From assembly GCA_965249005.1 (NCBI GenBank), contig CBDFLD010000016.1:124001-188000 (forward strand): 64,000 nt of DNA, read 5' to 3'. The translations under genes were made by a program, and so were the position numbers. The stretch comes from CBDFLD01 sp965249005. GTDB taxonomy: Bacteria; Acidobacteriota; UBA6911. Numbering within the stretch: position 1 is the stretch's first letter; the number at the start of each line of letters is the position of its first letter. This document shows, piece by piece, positions 44,701 through 52,754 of this stretch. A model generated the notes under the pieces. It was given only the letters and a program-made list of their open reading frames with translations. It searched no databases and was not told the origin of the DNA.

Positions 44701-44809
44701 TGCCCCCTTGGCTGTCACGGTTATCGGTGGGCTGACGACCTCCACGTTGTTGACCTTGGTCCTGGTCCCGGTGGTATACACCCTCGTCGTCAGGGAGAAG
44801 AGGGTATGA
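41771..44809 (+). CDS. RND multidrug/lipid efflux pump subunit 1 (AcrB/MexF-like)
   Basis: 1012 residues, starting with GTG that overlaps the adaptor stop. It has the two-fold RND layout: an N-terminal helix (VTVTMTFVAITVFGVVAYERL), a porter domain (EVTNRMAQENVNRTGGTLKEG) and helices 2-6 with GMLVDNSIVVLESIFRY, where the proton-relay acidic residue would be, then the second half starting near residue 510 (LALRQRLLALAAAVLLFVGSL) with GGVVLAGIVVNNSIVLLDY. Pfam-level ACR_tran identity is certain, the substrate is not. It overlaps the second pump gene by 4 bases. Complex partner probably TolC-like, not in the window. Confidence 0.95.
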   Translation: MKIVEFSIRRPVTVTMTFVAITVFGVVAYERLAVNLLPEISYPTLTIRTRYEGAAPGEMENLISKPVENAVGVVNNVIRVSSVSKPEVSDVVIEFSWKTNMDFAALEVREKLDVLNLPLEADKPILLRYDPSTDPIMRVSVSGSASLASLRYFTEEFVKPEVESLGGVAAVRVSGGLEEEIHVELDENRLAPLGLSIQEVTNRMAQENVNRTGGTLKEGQGRYLVRTLNEFKTVEEINDVVVGLRNGVPVRLADVGRAYAGFKERQIITRINGDECVEIAVFKAADANTVSVAGEVRLGLDELESEYAGKRDPLQFEVVFDQSRFIKNSIDEVLTTAVIGGVLAIVILFLFLRSVKSTAIIGLSIPISIVATFFLMYSFNISLNIMSLSGLALGIGMLVDNSIVVLESIFRYSKAGHGPRKAANLGASEVGSAVVASTMTTICVFAPIVFVEGIAGQLFADQALTVTFSLIASLVVAIMLIPMLSSLGDERHTKRPEGEAEARMGLLKRWYLGFLALALRQRLLALAAAVLLFVGSLTLFRNLGSELIPEISQGEFFVDLQLSPGTPLEETSDRLLEVEDVVGKQAGVRQFYTIVGSGNQSGVSAIEEREYIGQLHVRLEDGILHEQEDLVMDQLRANLRLIPGVDYDFSRPTFFSFKTPVEIILQAYNLKALKTHSERFKEYLDRIPGLRDLKSSTEGGNPEIQIRFDRRKLTNYGFTINEAASIIRNKVHGEVPTEFTERDRKIDIRVRVLEEDRRSVNELSNLGLDAPNGNLILLSSVADISVEEGPTEIRRIGPERAAVITGNIIGRDLQGVVADIQNALDAYRFPGDFIADIGGQSEERSVAFESMQFAILLSVFLVYLVMASQFESFVQPFVIMFSIPFALIGVALALAFSGQVINVVVLIGGVVLAGIVVNNSIVLLDYTNQLRRQGQTKFEAIQQACGVRLRPILMTTSTTILGLLPMLLLQGEGSELRAPLAVTVIGGLTTSTLLTLVLVPVVYTLVVREKRV

Positions 44810-47800
44810 GAATCGCCCAGTACTCGGTAGAGCGCCCAATCTCGATTCTGATGATCACGGTGAGTGTCTTGGTTCTAGGGGTATTGTCGTGGAACCGGCT
44901 ACCTCTGGATCTGATGCCGCAGTTCACTTCCCACGGCGTCACGGTCTCGGTAAGCTATCCCTCCTCTTCGCCGGAAGAAGTGGATCGTAACATCGCCCGG
45001 CCGCTCGAGGAATACCTCGCCACACTGAACCACCTGGAGAGTATCAGCTCGACATCGGCCAGTACGGGAGCGAACGTGCGGCTGGATTTCAAGCACGGCA
45101 CCGACATGGATCTCGTCTCCGTAGACGTAAGAGACCGGATCGACCAGGTCAGAAACCAGCTGCCGGACGACATCGAGCGGGTGCGCATTCGGAGGTTCCA
45201 AAGCTCGGATATCGAGACCTTCGAGTTCTCCCTGGCTTGGGAAGGGCATCGGGAAGAGTTATACAAGATCGCCGAAGAGATCATTCGGCCTCGCTTAGAG
45301 CGGATCAGCGGCGTGGCAAGCGTGGAAATCGAAGGTGTTCGGTTGAAGGAGATCACGGTTGAAGTCGACCAGAACCTCCTCGAGTCCTTTGGCGTCGACA
45401 TAGGGAATCTGGCCCAATCTCTTCGAGCCAACAACATCAATGTCTCTGGAGGCTTCGTCAGGGATAGCGGGAAAAAATACAGCCTGAGGACGATCGGAGA
45501 GTTTCTGAGCGTAGATGAGATCGCCATGCTCCCGGTTGCAGGGGGACGCTTGATCCTGTCGGATCTGGCTCAGGTGAAGTACGACTATCCGGAGCAGACC
45601 TCCATTTCCCGCCTCAATGGCCGAGAATCCATTTCCATTGAGATATACAAATCCTCCACCGCCAACGTCGTGGAGGTCTGCTCTGCGTTGCGACAGCAGT
45701 TGCAGGATCTGCAGAAGAGCGAGCAATTCCAAGGCAAGCTGTCGTTTCAGATCTATGATGATCAGTCCGTTGGAATCACCAGCAGCATGGATGACCTCAA
45801 AACCGCCGGGGCCTTCGGAGGAGTGCTGGCGATGATCGTGTTGTTTCTTTTTTTGCGCAAACTTCGCAGCACCCTGATCATATCCCTGGCCATTCCGGTA
45901 TCGGTCGTGTTCACCTTTGCCTTCATGTACCTTCTCAATGTATTCGCAGATGCGGACCTCACGCTCAACGTTGTCTCGCTGATGGGACTGATGGTTTCCG
46001 TAGGAATGCTGCTGGACGCCAGCATCGTGGTCCTGGAGAACATTTTCCGCCACAAGCAGGACAAGGGGATGGGAGCAAAGGAAGCCGCCATCGTGGGCAG
46101 CCGTGAGGTCGGTCTGGCAGTGCTGGCATCCACGGCGACGACGGTTGTGGTGTTCGTTGCCTTCATATTCGTTCCCAATTCGATGACCGGCCGCTATATG
46201 CGTGATTTTGGAATCACCGTGAGCGTCGCACTGATCGCATCACTGATCGTGGCCGTGACGCTGATTCCGCTGCTCTCGAGCCGGATACTCTCCGGGGAGG
46301 AACGACCAAAGCAAAAATCCATCACCTGGCTCACCGAAGCGTACGGCACCTGCATGTCCTGGCTTCTGCGTTGGCGTTTCGTATCCCTCGTATTGATGGC
46401 AGCCATTGGATACAGCACTTACGTCCAGTTTCAATCGATCGACCGGGGGCTCTTTCCGCGGGTCTCCGAACGCCAACTGCGACTCAGCGTACTGATCGAG
46501 CCGACCTTCACACTGGAGGAGATGGAACAGGTCTACGACGGAGTCGAGTCCCTTTTGCTCCAAGACAGAGAGCAATTTGAGATCGTTGCGATCGCGAGCC
46601 GTTTCAGCAACCGAACGGGACTATCCAGCCGCTATAGCGGATTCAGGGGAAGCGGCCGCACAGGCTCGGGCCAGTTCCGTGGCGCACTGACCATGTATCT
46701 CGAGGAGGAGGGAGACATCACCCCGACGGAAACCTTGAAAGAGAAAATTCGGCAAAGACTGCCGCTCATCCCCGGAGTGGAATTCAAGTACAGTCGCATG
46801 CGCTTCCGGGGTGGCGGAGGTTCGATGGGCGCCGAGGTGCAACTCGTCGGAGACAACCCTGCCGTTCTCGAACAATACGCAGAAATCGTAAGGGAAAGAC
46901 TCCAGACTATTCCTCAAATAAAGGACGTGGAAACCAGTCTTGAAAGTGGCGATCAGGAGATTCACCTCATCGTCGATCGAAACAAAAGCGAAAAACTCGG
47001 GATCTCTCCAAATGCGGTCGCGCGGACCATCGCGTCAGCGCTCAGCACTCGGGCTTCGACCCGGTACAAGGGTGACGATCGCGAAATCGATGTGATCGTT
47101 CAGCTAAAAGGCGGCAATGAAGTCAGCCTTCAGGAGCTGCAGAACATTCGCTTCGCCAACCGAGAGGGTGCGCTGGTCCCGCTTCACTCGGTCGTCGACT
47201 ATCGCTACGAAAGAGGCCCGATGTCCATCACCCGGGAAGACCGAAAATCGCGGCTCAGCGTCACCGGCAACACCGATGGCGCGGGAATGTTCATGATGCA
47301 GGGGTTGATCGAGGAGGCAATGTCGGACGTGAGGCTCCCTGCAGGCTATGAGTGGAACTCGGGTGGGATGTGGAGACGATTTCTGGAGTCGGAAGATGAC
47401 AATTTTTTCGGCAGCGCCTTGGCCATCATTTTCATGTACATCATCATGGCCGCACTGTTTGAGAGCTTCACCCAACCGCTGACGATACTCTTTTGTGTTC
47501 CCTTTTCTTTGATCGGTGTGGCGGTCATCTACAATCTGACCAACACGAGCCTGACCTCCACGGCGTATCTGGGCATACTGGTGCTGTTCGGTATCGTCGT
47601 CAACAACGGGATCATTCTCGTGAACCACGTCAACGCGCTGCGCGGCCAGGGCATCGTTCGAGACGACGCCATCGTGCAGGGGGGAAAAGACCGTCTCCGG
47701 CCGATTCTCATGACGGCATTCACATCGCTCATCGGGCTGCTGCCTCTTACCGTTCCGGTTCTGTTCCCGGATTTATTCGGTGCAATCGAGGGACGGTCCC

Positions 47801-47985
47801 GGCAGTGGAGCCCGGTGAGTCTGGCGGTTCTGGGAGGACTCACAACCTCGACCTTCCTGACCCTAATCATCCTCCCTACGATCTACTCTTACGTAGATGA
47901 CCTCACCAACCTTGCGGTTCGCGCAGCCAAGACAATCCTACGCTGGGTCACCACGGCACCGCAGTTTCTTCGAGCACGGTCCTAG
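44806..47985 (+). CDS. RND efflux pump subunit 2 (AcrB family, distinct paralogue)
   Basis: 1060 residues from the ATG at 44806; a longer open frame upstream is the overlap with subunit 1. The opening MRIAQYSVERPISILMITVS is the first helix, followed by porter domains, and LMVSVGMLLDASIVVLENIF in helix 4 with the acidic residue. A Gly/Ser/Arg-rich loop (GFRGSGRTGSGQFRG, RFRGGGGSMGAEVQ) lies around residues 610-680. It differs from subunit 1 throughout, so this is a heteromeric-type pair as in MdtBC or TriBC rather than a recent duplication. It ends 53 bases from the convergent flavoprotein gene. Confidence 0.94.
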   Translation: MRIAQYSVERPISILMITVSVLVLGVLSWNRLPLDLMPQFTSHGVTVSVSYPSSSPEEVDRNIARPLEEYLATLNHLESISSTSASTGANVRLDFKHGTDMDLVSVDVRDRIDQVRNQLPDDIERVRIRRFQSSDIETFEFSLAWEGHREELYKIAEEIIRPRLERISGVASVEIEGVRLKEITVEVDQNLLESFGVDIGNLAQSLRANNINVSGGFVRDSGKKYSLRTIGEFLSVDEIAMLPVAGGRLILSDLAQVKYDYPEQTSISRLNGRESISIEIYKSSTANVVEVCSALRQQLQDLQKSEQFQGKLSFQIYDDQSVGITSSMDDLKTAGAFGGVLAMIVLFLFLRKLRSTLIISLAIPVSVVFTFAFMYLLNVFADADLTLNVVSLMGLMVSVGMLLDASIVVLENIFRHKQDKGMGAKEAAIVGSREVGLAVLASTATTVVVFVAFIFVPNSMTGRYMRDFGITVSVALIASLIVAVTLIPLLSSRILSGEERPKQKSITWLTEAYGTCMSWLLRWRFVSLVLMAAIGYSTYVQFQSIDRGLFPRVSERQLRLSVLIEPTFTLEEMEQVYDGVESLLLQDREQFEIVAIASRFSNRTGLSSRYSGFRGSGRTGSGQFRGALTMYLEEEGDITPTETLKEKIRQRLPLIPGVEFKYSRMRFRGGGGSMGAEVQLVGDNPAVLEQYAEIVRERLQTIPQIKDVETSLESGDQEIHLIVDRNKSEKLGISPNAVARTIASALSTRASTRYKGDDREIDVIVQLKGGNEVSLQELQNIRFANREGALVPLHSVVDYRYERGPMSITREDRKSRLSVTGNTDGAGMFMMQGLIEEAMSDVRLPAGYEWNSGGMWRRFLESEDDNFFGSALAIIFMYIIMAALFESFTQPLTILFCVPFSLIGVAVIYNLTNTSLTSTAYLGILVLFGIVVNNGIILVNHVNALRGQGIVRDDAIVQGGKDRLRPILMTAFTSLIGLLPLTVPVLFPDLFGAIEGRSRQWSPVSLAVLGGLTTSTFLTLIILPTIYSYVDDLTNLAVRAAKTILRWVTTAPQFLRARS

Positions 47986-48037
47986 ATCTCGGTCGGTGGC
48001 AATAACCACATCGGCGTGGCGTAATGAAAAGAAGCAC

Positions 48038-49306
48038 TCAGCCTGGCGAGGTATCCGGGGACGTCGGGAGGTAACTTTCGGGCAATTCGCACATTTTACC
48101 CATGTCGTCGAACAGCCCGTCGATGTTGCCCGTGAAGACGTTTCCGATGAGAATATCGACGATTTCGTTCTTGCGTTCCGGAAAGCGCTTCAGGAACGTG
48201 GCAAAGCTGAAGTCCGGCGAATAGAACGCGTAAACCAGCTTCCGGATCGATTCCATGCCCTTCAACAGATCAGGTGCAAACTGCCCGAGTTGCTTCGCGG
48301 AAAAATCGTTGCGCTCGAATGCCTCATTGATCGCGTCGGCTGCAAGCTCACCCGATTTGAGGGCGAGAAAGACGCCCGAGGAATAAATCGGGTCCAGGAA
48401 TCCGAACGCATCGCCCACCAGCACCCAGCCATCCCCTGCAACCTGGCTCGCGCGGTAAGAGAAGTCCTTACTGGTTTTTGCTGGAAAGAGCTGCCTGGCG
48501 CCGGACAGACGCGCTCCCAATGCCGGACAAATCCGCAGTTCGTCTTCAAAGATTCTCTGAGGCCCGCCGCTGCGGTTCTGCAGCAGGTAATCGATCGAGC
48601 CCACGACGCCCACACTCACGACGTCGTCCGGTAGCGGGATGAACCAGAACCAGGAATCTCCGTTGCGAGTGTGGAAGATGATGGTCGCGCCCTCGTCGAT
48701 GCCCTCACCACGGACTCCACCCCGAAAGTGAGTGAAGATCGATGCCTTTCTCAGGTGCGGTTCCGTCCGGATGATCTTCAGCTTGCGCGCGATCAGAGCG
48801 TTCTGCCCGGAGGCGTCGACGATGACCTTGGCACGGTACTCGCGGACCGCTTCATCGGGCATGCGAGCAATCACACCGACAGACTTCTGGTTTTCGAAAA
48901 CGACGTCCGCAACGCTGGCCCCATGGTGGACGTTCACGCCTTTCTTCTCGGCGTTTTCGAGCATCATCCGGTCAAACTCACTGCGCAGGACCTGCCAGGT
49001 TCTCGAGCTCTCGTGGGGGTCCTTTTCAAAGAAGTAAAAGGGTGCCGATGGCTTTCCGGACTTGGAGAAGAATTGGACGCTCAGCTTTCTCGGAAAGAAA
49101 CTGCGCTCCATTGTCTCGAGCACCCCCAAACGCTTAAGGGTCCAGTAGGTGCCGGGCATGAGCGATTCGCCGACCTTGAATCGAGGGAACTGTTCCCGCT
49201 CGAGCAACAGAACTCGATGATTCTTTTCCGCGACCAGCGTCGCGGCTGCGGCTCCGGCCGGGCCGCCCCCGATCACGATCACATCGTATCTAGGCTCAGA
49301 CGTCAT
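48038..49306 (-). CDS. FAD-dependent halogenase-like monooxygenase
   Basis: 422 residues from the ATG at 49304-49306; four more if started at 49318. It has the GGGPAG motif (residues 13-18), the FKVGESLMPGTYW segment with Lys44, and the WFWFIP sequence (Trp219-Pro224), which fits the WxWxIP fingerprint of FADH2-dependent halogenases. WVLVGDAFGFLDPIYSSGVF is the GD FAD motif. Some non-halogenating relatives (geranylgeranyl-reductase-like, CmlS-type) share much of this, so substrate and chlorination are unproven. No biosynthetic cluster, carrier protein or reductase is adjacent. Convergent with the RND operon. Confidence 0.85.
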   Translation of the reverse strand: MTSEPRYDVIVIGGGPAGAAAATLVAEKNHRVLLLEREQFPRFKVGESLMPGTYWTLKRLGVLETMERSFFPRKLSVQFFSKSGKPSAPFYFFEKDPHESSRTWQVLRSEFDRMMLENAEKKGVNVHHGASVADVVFENQKSVGVIARMPDEAVREYRAKVIVDASGQNALIARKLKIIRTEPHLRKASIFTHFRGGVRGEGIDEGATIIFHTRNGDSWFWFIPLPDDVVSVGVVGSIDYLLQNRSGGPQRIFEDELRICPALGARLSGARQLFPAKTSKDFSYRASQVAGDGWVLVGDAFGFLDPIYSSGVFLALKSGELAADAINEAFERNDFSAKQLGQFAPDLLKGMESIRKLVYAFYSPDFSFATFLKRFPERKNEIVDILIGNVFTGNIDGLFDDMGKMCELPESYLPTSPDTSPG

Positions 49307-49595
49307 GACATCAATCATATCGTTTTCAGGGATTCTCGTTAAGCTTTTCGACTTTCATTCGCTGAACAAGTAGGAAAAAAACGAGTTCCCCGAGGACGGT
49401 TCGCAAACGTGTGTTTTACCCGGGCCTGGAACGAATCGGACCCAACCCCCGCCCGCTTGCCGCGGCCCGCTTGTGGAGTCCGCTTGTCGAAGTGCGTCAA
49501 TTCCCGACATTTAGAAGCTTACAGCCCCTCGAATTATCGCTCTGGAGCTTAATCTATCGACTGAACACGGACGAATAGGTAACCGAGGGAGACCG

Positions 49596-51560
49596 ATGCT
49601 GTTGCAGACGAAGACAACGGAAGAACTCCTATGGGAAGTCCTGGAGGCAACCCCGGGGGCCGTATTGATCACCGACGCCACGGGCACACTGATCTTTGCA
49701 AACTCACAAGCACAAGAGTTGTTTGGACATTGCAGTCCGGACCTGATCGGCCGAGACTTCGCGCTTCTGGTTCCGGATAGCCCTCAAACTCTCTTTTCGA
49801 AACCGGACGGGGCAACGGTTGAAATGACGGCCCTAAGGAGCGATTACTCGAAGTTCCCCGCAGTTGTGACTTCGCGATCGATCGACATCGGTGAAAACCA
49901 ATTTGTCTCCGTCCACGTTCTGGACATCTCCGAGCAAAAACGCGCGGAGGAAGCACTACGCCAGGGTGAGAGGAAACAACTCGAAATCCTCCACGGGTTG
50001 GAAGACGGGTACTTCGAGCTCGACCTGGACGAAAACGTAACCTTCAGAAATGACGCCCTGACGCGGATGCTCGGATACGCTCCGGGAGAGCGGCTGGGTC
50101 CGGACTACAAAGAACATGTCACGTCCGAGACCGGCGGAGAGCTATCAAGAAGATTGAGGGGAATCCGCGAGAACGGCAAACCCGCCCCGGCCAGTCACTA
50201 TCAAATCGTTCGGTCCAACGGTTCTGTTCGATCCATCGAAGCATCGATCTCTCCAATCAAGGACGCGGCGGGTCAAACCACAGGGTTTCGCGGCATCGTC
50301 CGGGACATAAGCGAGAGAATGCAAGCGGAAGAAAATTTGCGTAAGTCCCATCGGGAGAAAGAGTTTCTTCTCCGTTCGATCCCGGCGATTCTGATTGCTG
50401 TTGATTCCAGCGACAAGATCATTCAATGGAACAAGGCCGCGGAAAAGACCTTCGAGCTCAGCGCGTCAGACATGCACGGGCGCGCCTTTTGTGAATCTGG
50501 CATTGACTGGGATTGGGGCGCCATACTTCCCACTCTTTCGGACATGCATCCTGTCCGTTTGGACGAGATGCTCTACAGAAGTGTCAGCGGCCGGGAAGGA
50601 TATCTTGGGATAACGATTACTCCCATAGAACCGGACGATAGTCAGGAGAACTCGGGCTTTCTCATCATTGGGGCCGATATAACCGAGCGCAAGAATCTGG
50701 AGACGCAGCTCGCGCAGGCCCAAAAGCTGGAGTCGATAGGGCAGCTGGCTGCCGGAATAGCCCACGAGGTCAATACTCCCACCCAGTACGTCAGTGACAA
50801 CGTACAGTTCCTCAAGGACGCGTTCGGCGATCTGCAGAAAGTATTGCAATGCTATCAGGACGTCTTCGAAAGCAGTGTGGATCGACCGTTGGCGCCCGAG
50901 TCTCGAAAACAGTTGGAAGAGGCAGCCCATGAAGCAGACGTCGAGTACCTGTACCAGGAAGTTCCAAAAGCAATCAGCCAATCGCTCGATGGACTGGACC
51001 GGGTGGCCAGAATCGTCCGCGCGATGAAAGAGTTCTCCCATCCGGGAACCGGCGAGAAGACACCCACGGATATCCATCGAGCCATCGAGAGCACGCTGAC
51101 AGTCTGCCGGAATGAATGGAAGTATGTTGCGGAACTCGTAACGGACTTCGACCGGATGATCCCGTCGGTGCCCTGTTTCCCGGGCGATCTCAATCAAGCC
51201 ATCCTGAACCTGGTTATCAATGCCGCCCACGCCATTGGTGCTACCGAGCAGCACAGGCATGGGACCAAGGGAACGATTACGGTCAAGACCCGCAGGAGCG
51301 ACATCTGGGCGGAAATCGAGATCAGCGACACGGGAACCGGGATACCGGAGGCCGTTCGGCCCAGAATCTTCGATCCGTTCTTTACAACCAAGGAAATCGG
51401 CAAAGGAACAGGGCAAGGGTTAGCGATCGCACACGCCTCGATCGTGCAAAAGCACGGTGGCTCCATCACCTTCAAGACTGAACTCGACCGGGGAACCGCA
51501 TTCGTTATCCGGCTTCCTCTGGAAACGAGCAGCGAGAACCAGGATGGCATCGGAAGATGA
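49596..51560 (+). CDS. Cytoplasmic PAS-domain sensor histidine kinase
   Basis: 654 residues, no membrane helix. Three PAS domains in series: about 10-115 (LEATPGAVLITDATGTLIFANSQ), 125-240 (LEDGYFELDLDENVTFRND) and 255-365 (IPAILIAVDSSDKIIQWNKAAE), followed by a short coiled-coil. The phospho-acceptor is His390 in LAAGIAHEVNTPTQYVSDNV, of the HisKA subtype common with NTRB-like ATPases; N box NLVINAAHAIG, G1 DTGTGIPEAV, G2 GTGQGLAIAHASIV. It overlaps the HDOD gene by 4 bases. The signal is probably soluble or redox-related, without evidence for a ligand (no haem or flavin motif visible). Confidence 0.93.
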   Translation: MLLQTKTTEELLWEVLEATPGAVLITDATGTLIFANSQAQELFGHCSPDLIGRDFALLVPDSPQTLFSKPDGATVEMTALRSDYSKFPAVVTSRSIDIGENQFVSVHVLDISEQKRAEEALRQGERKQLEILHGLEDGYFELDLDENVTFRNDALTRMLGYAPGERLGPDYKEHVTSETGGELSRRLRGIRENGKPAPASHYQIVRSNGSVRSIEASISPIKDAAGQTTGFRGIVRDISERMQAEENLRKSHREKEFLLRSIPAILIAVDSSDKIIQWNKAAEKTFELSASDMHGRAFCESGIDWDWGAILPTLSDMHPVRLDEMLYRSVSGREGYLGITITPIEPDDSQENSGFLIIGADITERKNLETQLAQAQKLESIGQLAAGIAHEVNTPTQYVSDNVQFLKDAFGDLQKVLQCYQDVFESSVDRPLAPESRKQLEEAAHEADVEYLYQEVPKAISQSLDGLDRVARIVRAMKEFSHPGTGEKTPTDIHRAIESTLTVCRNEWKYVAELVTDFDRMIPSVPCFPGDLNQAILNLVINAAHAIGATEQHRHGTKGTITVKTRRSDIWAEIEISDTGTGIPEAVRPRIFDPFFTTKEIGKGTGQGLAIAHASIVQKHGGSITFKTELDRGTAFVIRLPLETSSENQDGIGR

Positions 51561-52747
51561 AGAGAAGAGTCCTGTTTGTAGATGATGAGCCCAACGTGCT
51601 GCAAGGACTGGGCCGAATGCTGCGCGCCATGCGCTGCGAGTGGGATATGAAATTCGCCACCAGTGGAGCTGCCGCGCTGTGCGCGATGGAGCAGGAACCC
51701 TTTGACCTGGTTGTGTCCGATCTGCAGATGCCCGTCATGGACGGGCTGCAATTCCTGAGCGAGGTGCGCGTCCTCTACCCCAAAACGATCCGGATGATTC
51801 TATCGGGAGACGCCGACCGTGACCTGATCATGAACTCCACGGGGGTGACACATCAGTACCTGGCCAAACCTTGTGAATCGGAAACTCTCAAGAACACGAT
51901 TCGCAGATCTTTGGAGCTTCGCTTTCTGCTGGGCAACGCGAGGTTGCAACGAACGGTCGGGCAGATGGGCAGCCTCCCGAGCAAACCGTCTCTTTACCTG
52001 GAGCTGGAAGCGGAGCTTCGATCGTCCGAAACCTCGATGCAAAATGTGGGCAAGATCATCGCCGGAGATCCCAGCATGACCGCGAAGATACTCAAACTGG
52101 TCAATTCCGCCTTCTTTGCCTCCAGCAAGGCGGTATGGAATCCCGTCGACGCCGCGGTACGCCTCGGTGCTGAGACCCTCAAGGCACTCGTCCTTTCTGT
52201 CCACGCCTTTGGCTCCCTTTCGGAAGATTTGGTGAGAATGGAAGGGTTTAGCATCGAGCAGCTGAGCGAGCACAGTACTCGAATAGGGTGGCTTGCCAAG
52301 GAAATCATGCTCTCCGAAACCCATGACAAGGACCAGGCGGACAGAGCGCTGACCGCTGGACTGCTACATGACATTGGAAGGTTGATATTCGCGACGCGCA
52401 TGCCTCAACAGTATCGAAGAGTCCTTCAACGAACCGACGAGGGCACCAGTTTGGTCGACGCCGAGAAGAAGTTGCTGGGAGCGAATCACGCCGAGGTTGG
52501 AGCGTACCTGCTAGGTTTGTGGGGACTGCCGCCCAGCGTGGTGAAGGCGGTCTGCTTCCATCATAACCCGGGCAAGGTCCCTGATCGCTCTGTTGACGAG
52601 CTGGCCGCGCTTCACGGAGCCGAAGGGCTCGACAACGAAATCTGCGGAAAAGAAGCGGAGTACGACCGCCGATATATCGAAGAGATCGGTTGGACAAACC
52701 GGTTGGAGCACTGGCGCGATCGGTACCAGTCGGAACTGGTTGTATGA
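51557..52747 (+). CDS. Response regulator with HDOD output domain
   Basis: 396 residues. Receiver domain 1-125 with phospho-acceptor Asp55 in LVVSDLQMPVMDG and the Lys in YLAKPCESETL. HDOD domain about 145-345: SLPSKPSLYLELEAELRSSE, ILKLVNSAFFASSKAVWNP, and the internal LLHDIGRLIFA. HDOD proteins have lost hydrolase activity and act in signalling, for example in chemotaxis or motility control. The start overlaps the kinase stop (ATGA). It is one of two regulators for the same kinase; 7 bases separate it from the next gene. Confidence 0.94.
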   Translation: MKRRVLFVDDEPNVLQGLGRMLRAMRCEWDMKFATSGAAALCAMEQEPFDLVVSDLQMPVMDGLQFLSEVRVLYPKTIRMILSGDADRDLIMNSTGVTHQYLAKPCESETLKNTIRRSLELRFLLGNARLQRTVGQMGSLPSKPSLYLELEAELRSSETSMQNVGKIIAGDPSMTAKILKLVNSAFFASSKAVWNPVDAAVRLGAETLKALVLSVHAFGSLSEDLVRMEGFSIEQLSEHSTRIGWLAKEIMLSETHDKDQADRALTAGLLHDIGRLIFATRMPQQYRRVLQRTDEGTSLVDAEKKLLGANHAEVGAYLLGLWGLPPSVVKAVCFHHNPGKVPDRSVDELAALHGAEGLDNEICGKEAEYDRRYIEEIGWTNRLEHWRDRYQSELVV

Positions 52748-52754
52748 GCGAACC

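Noticed and set aside
50466..51416. 316-codon minus-strand reading opposite the PAS kinase
   Set aside because: Shadow of the kinase gene; no ribosome site and no domain match.
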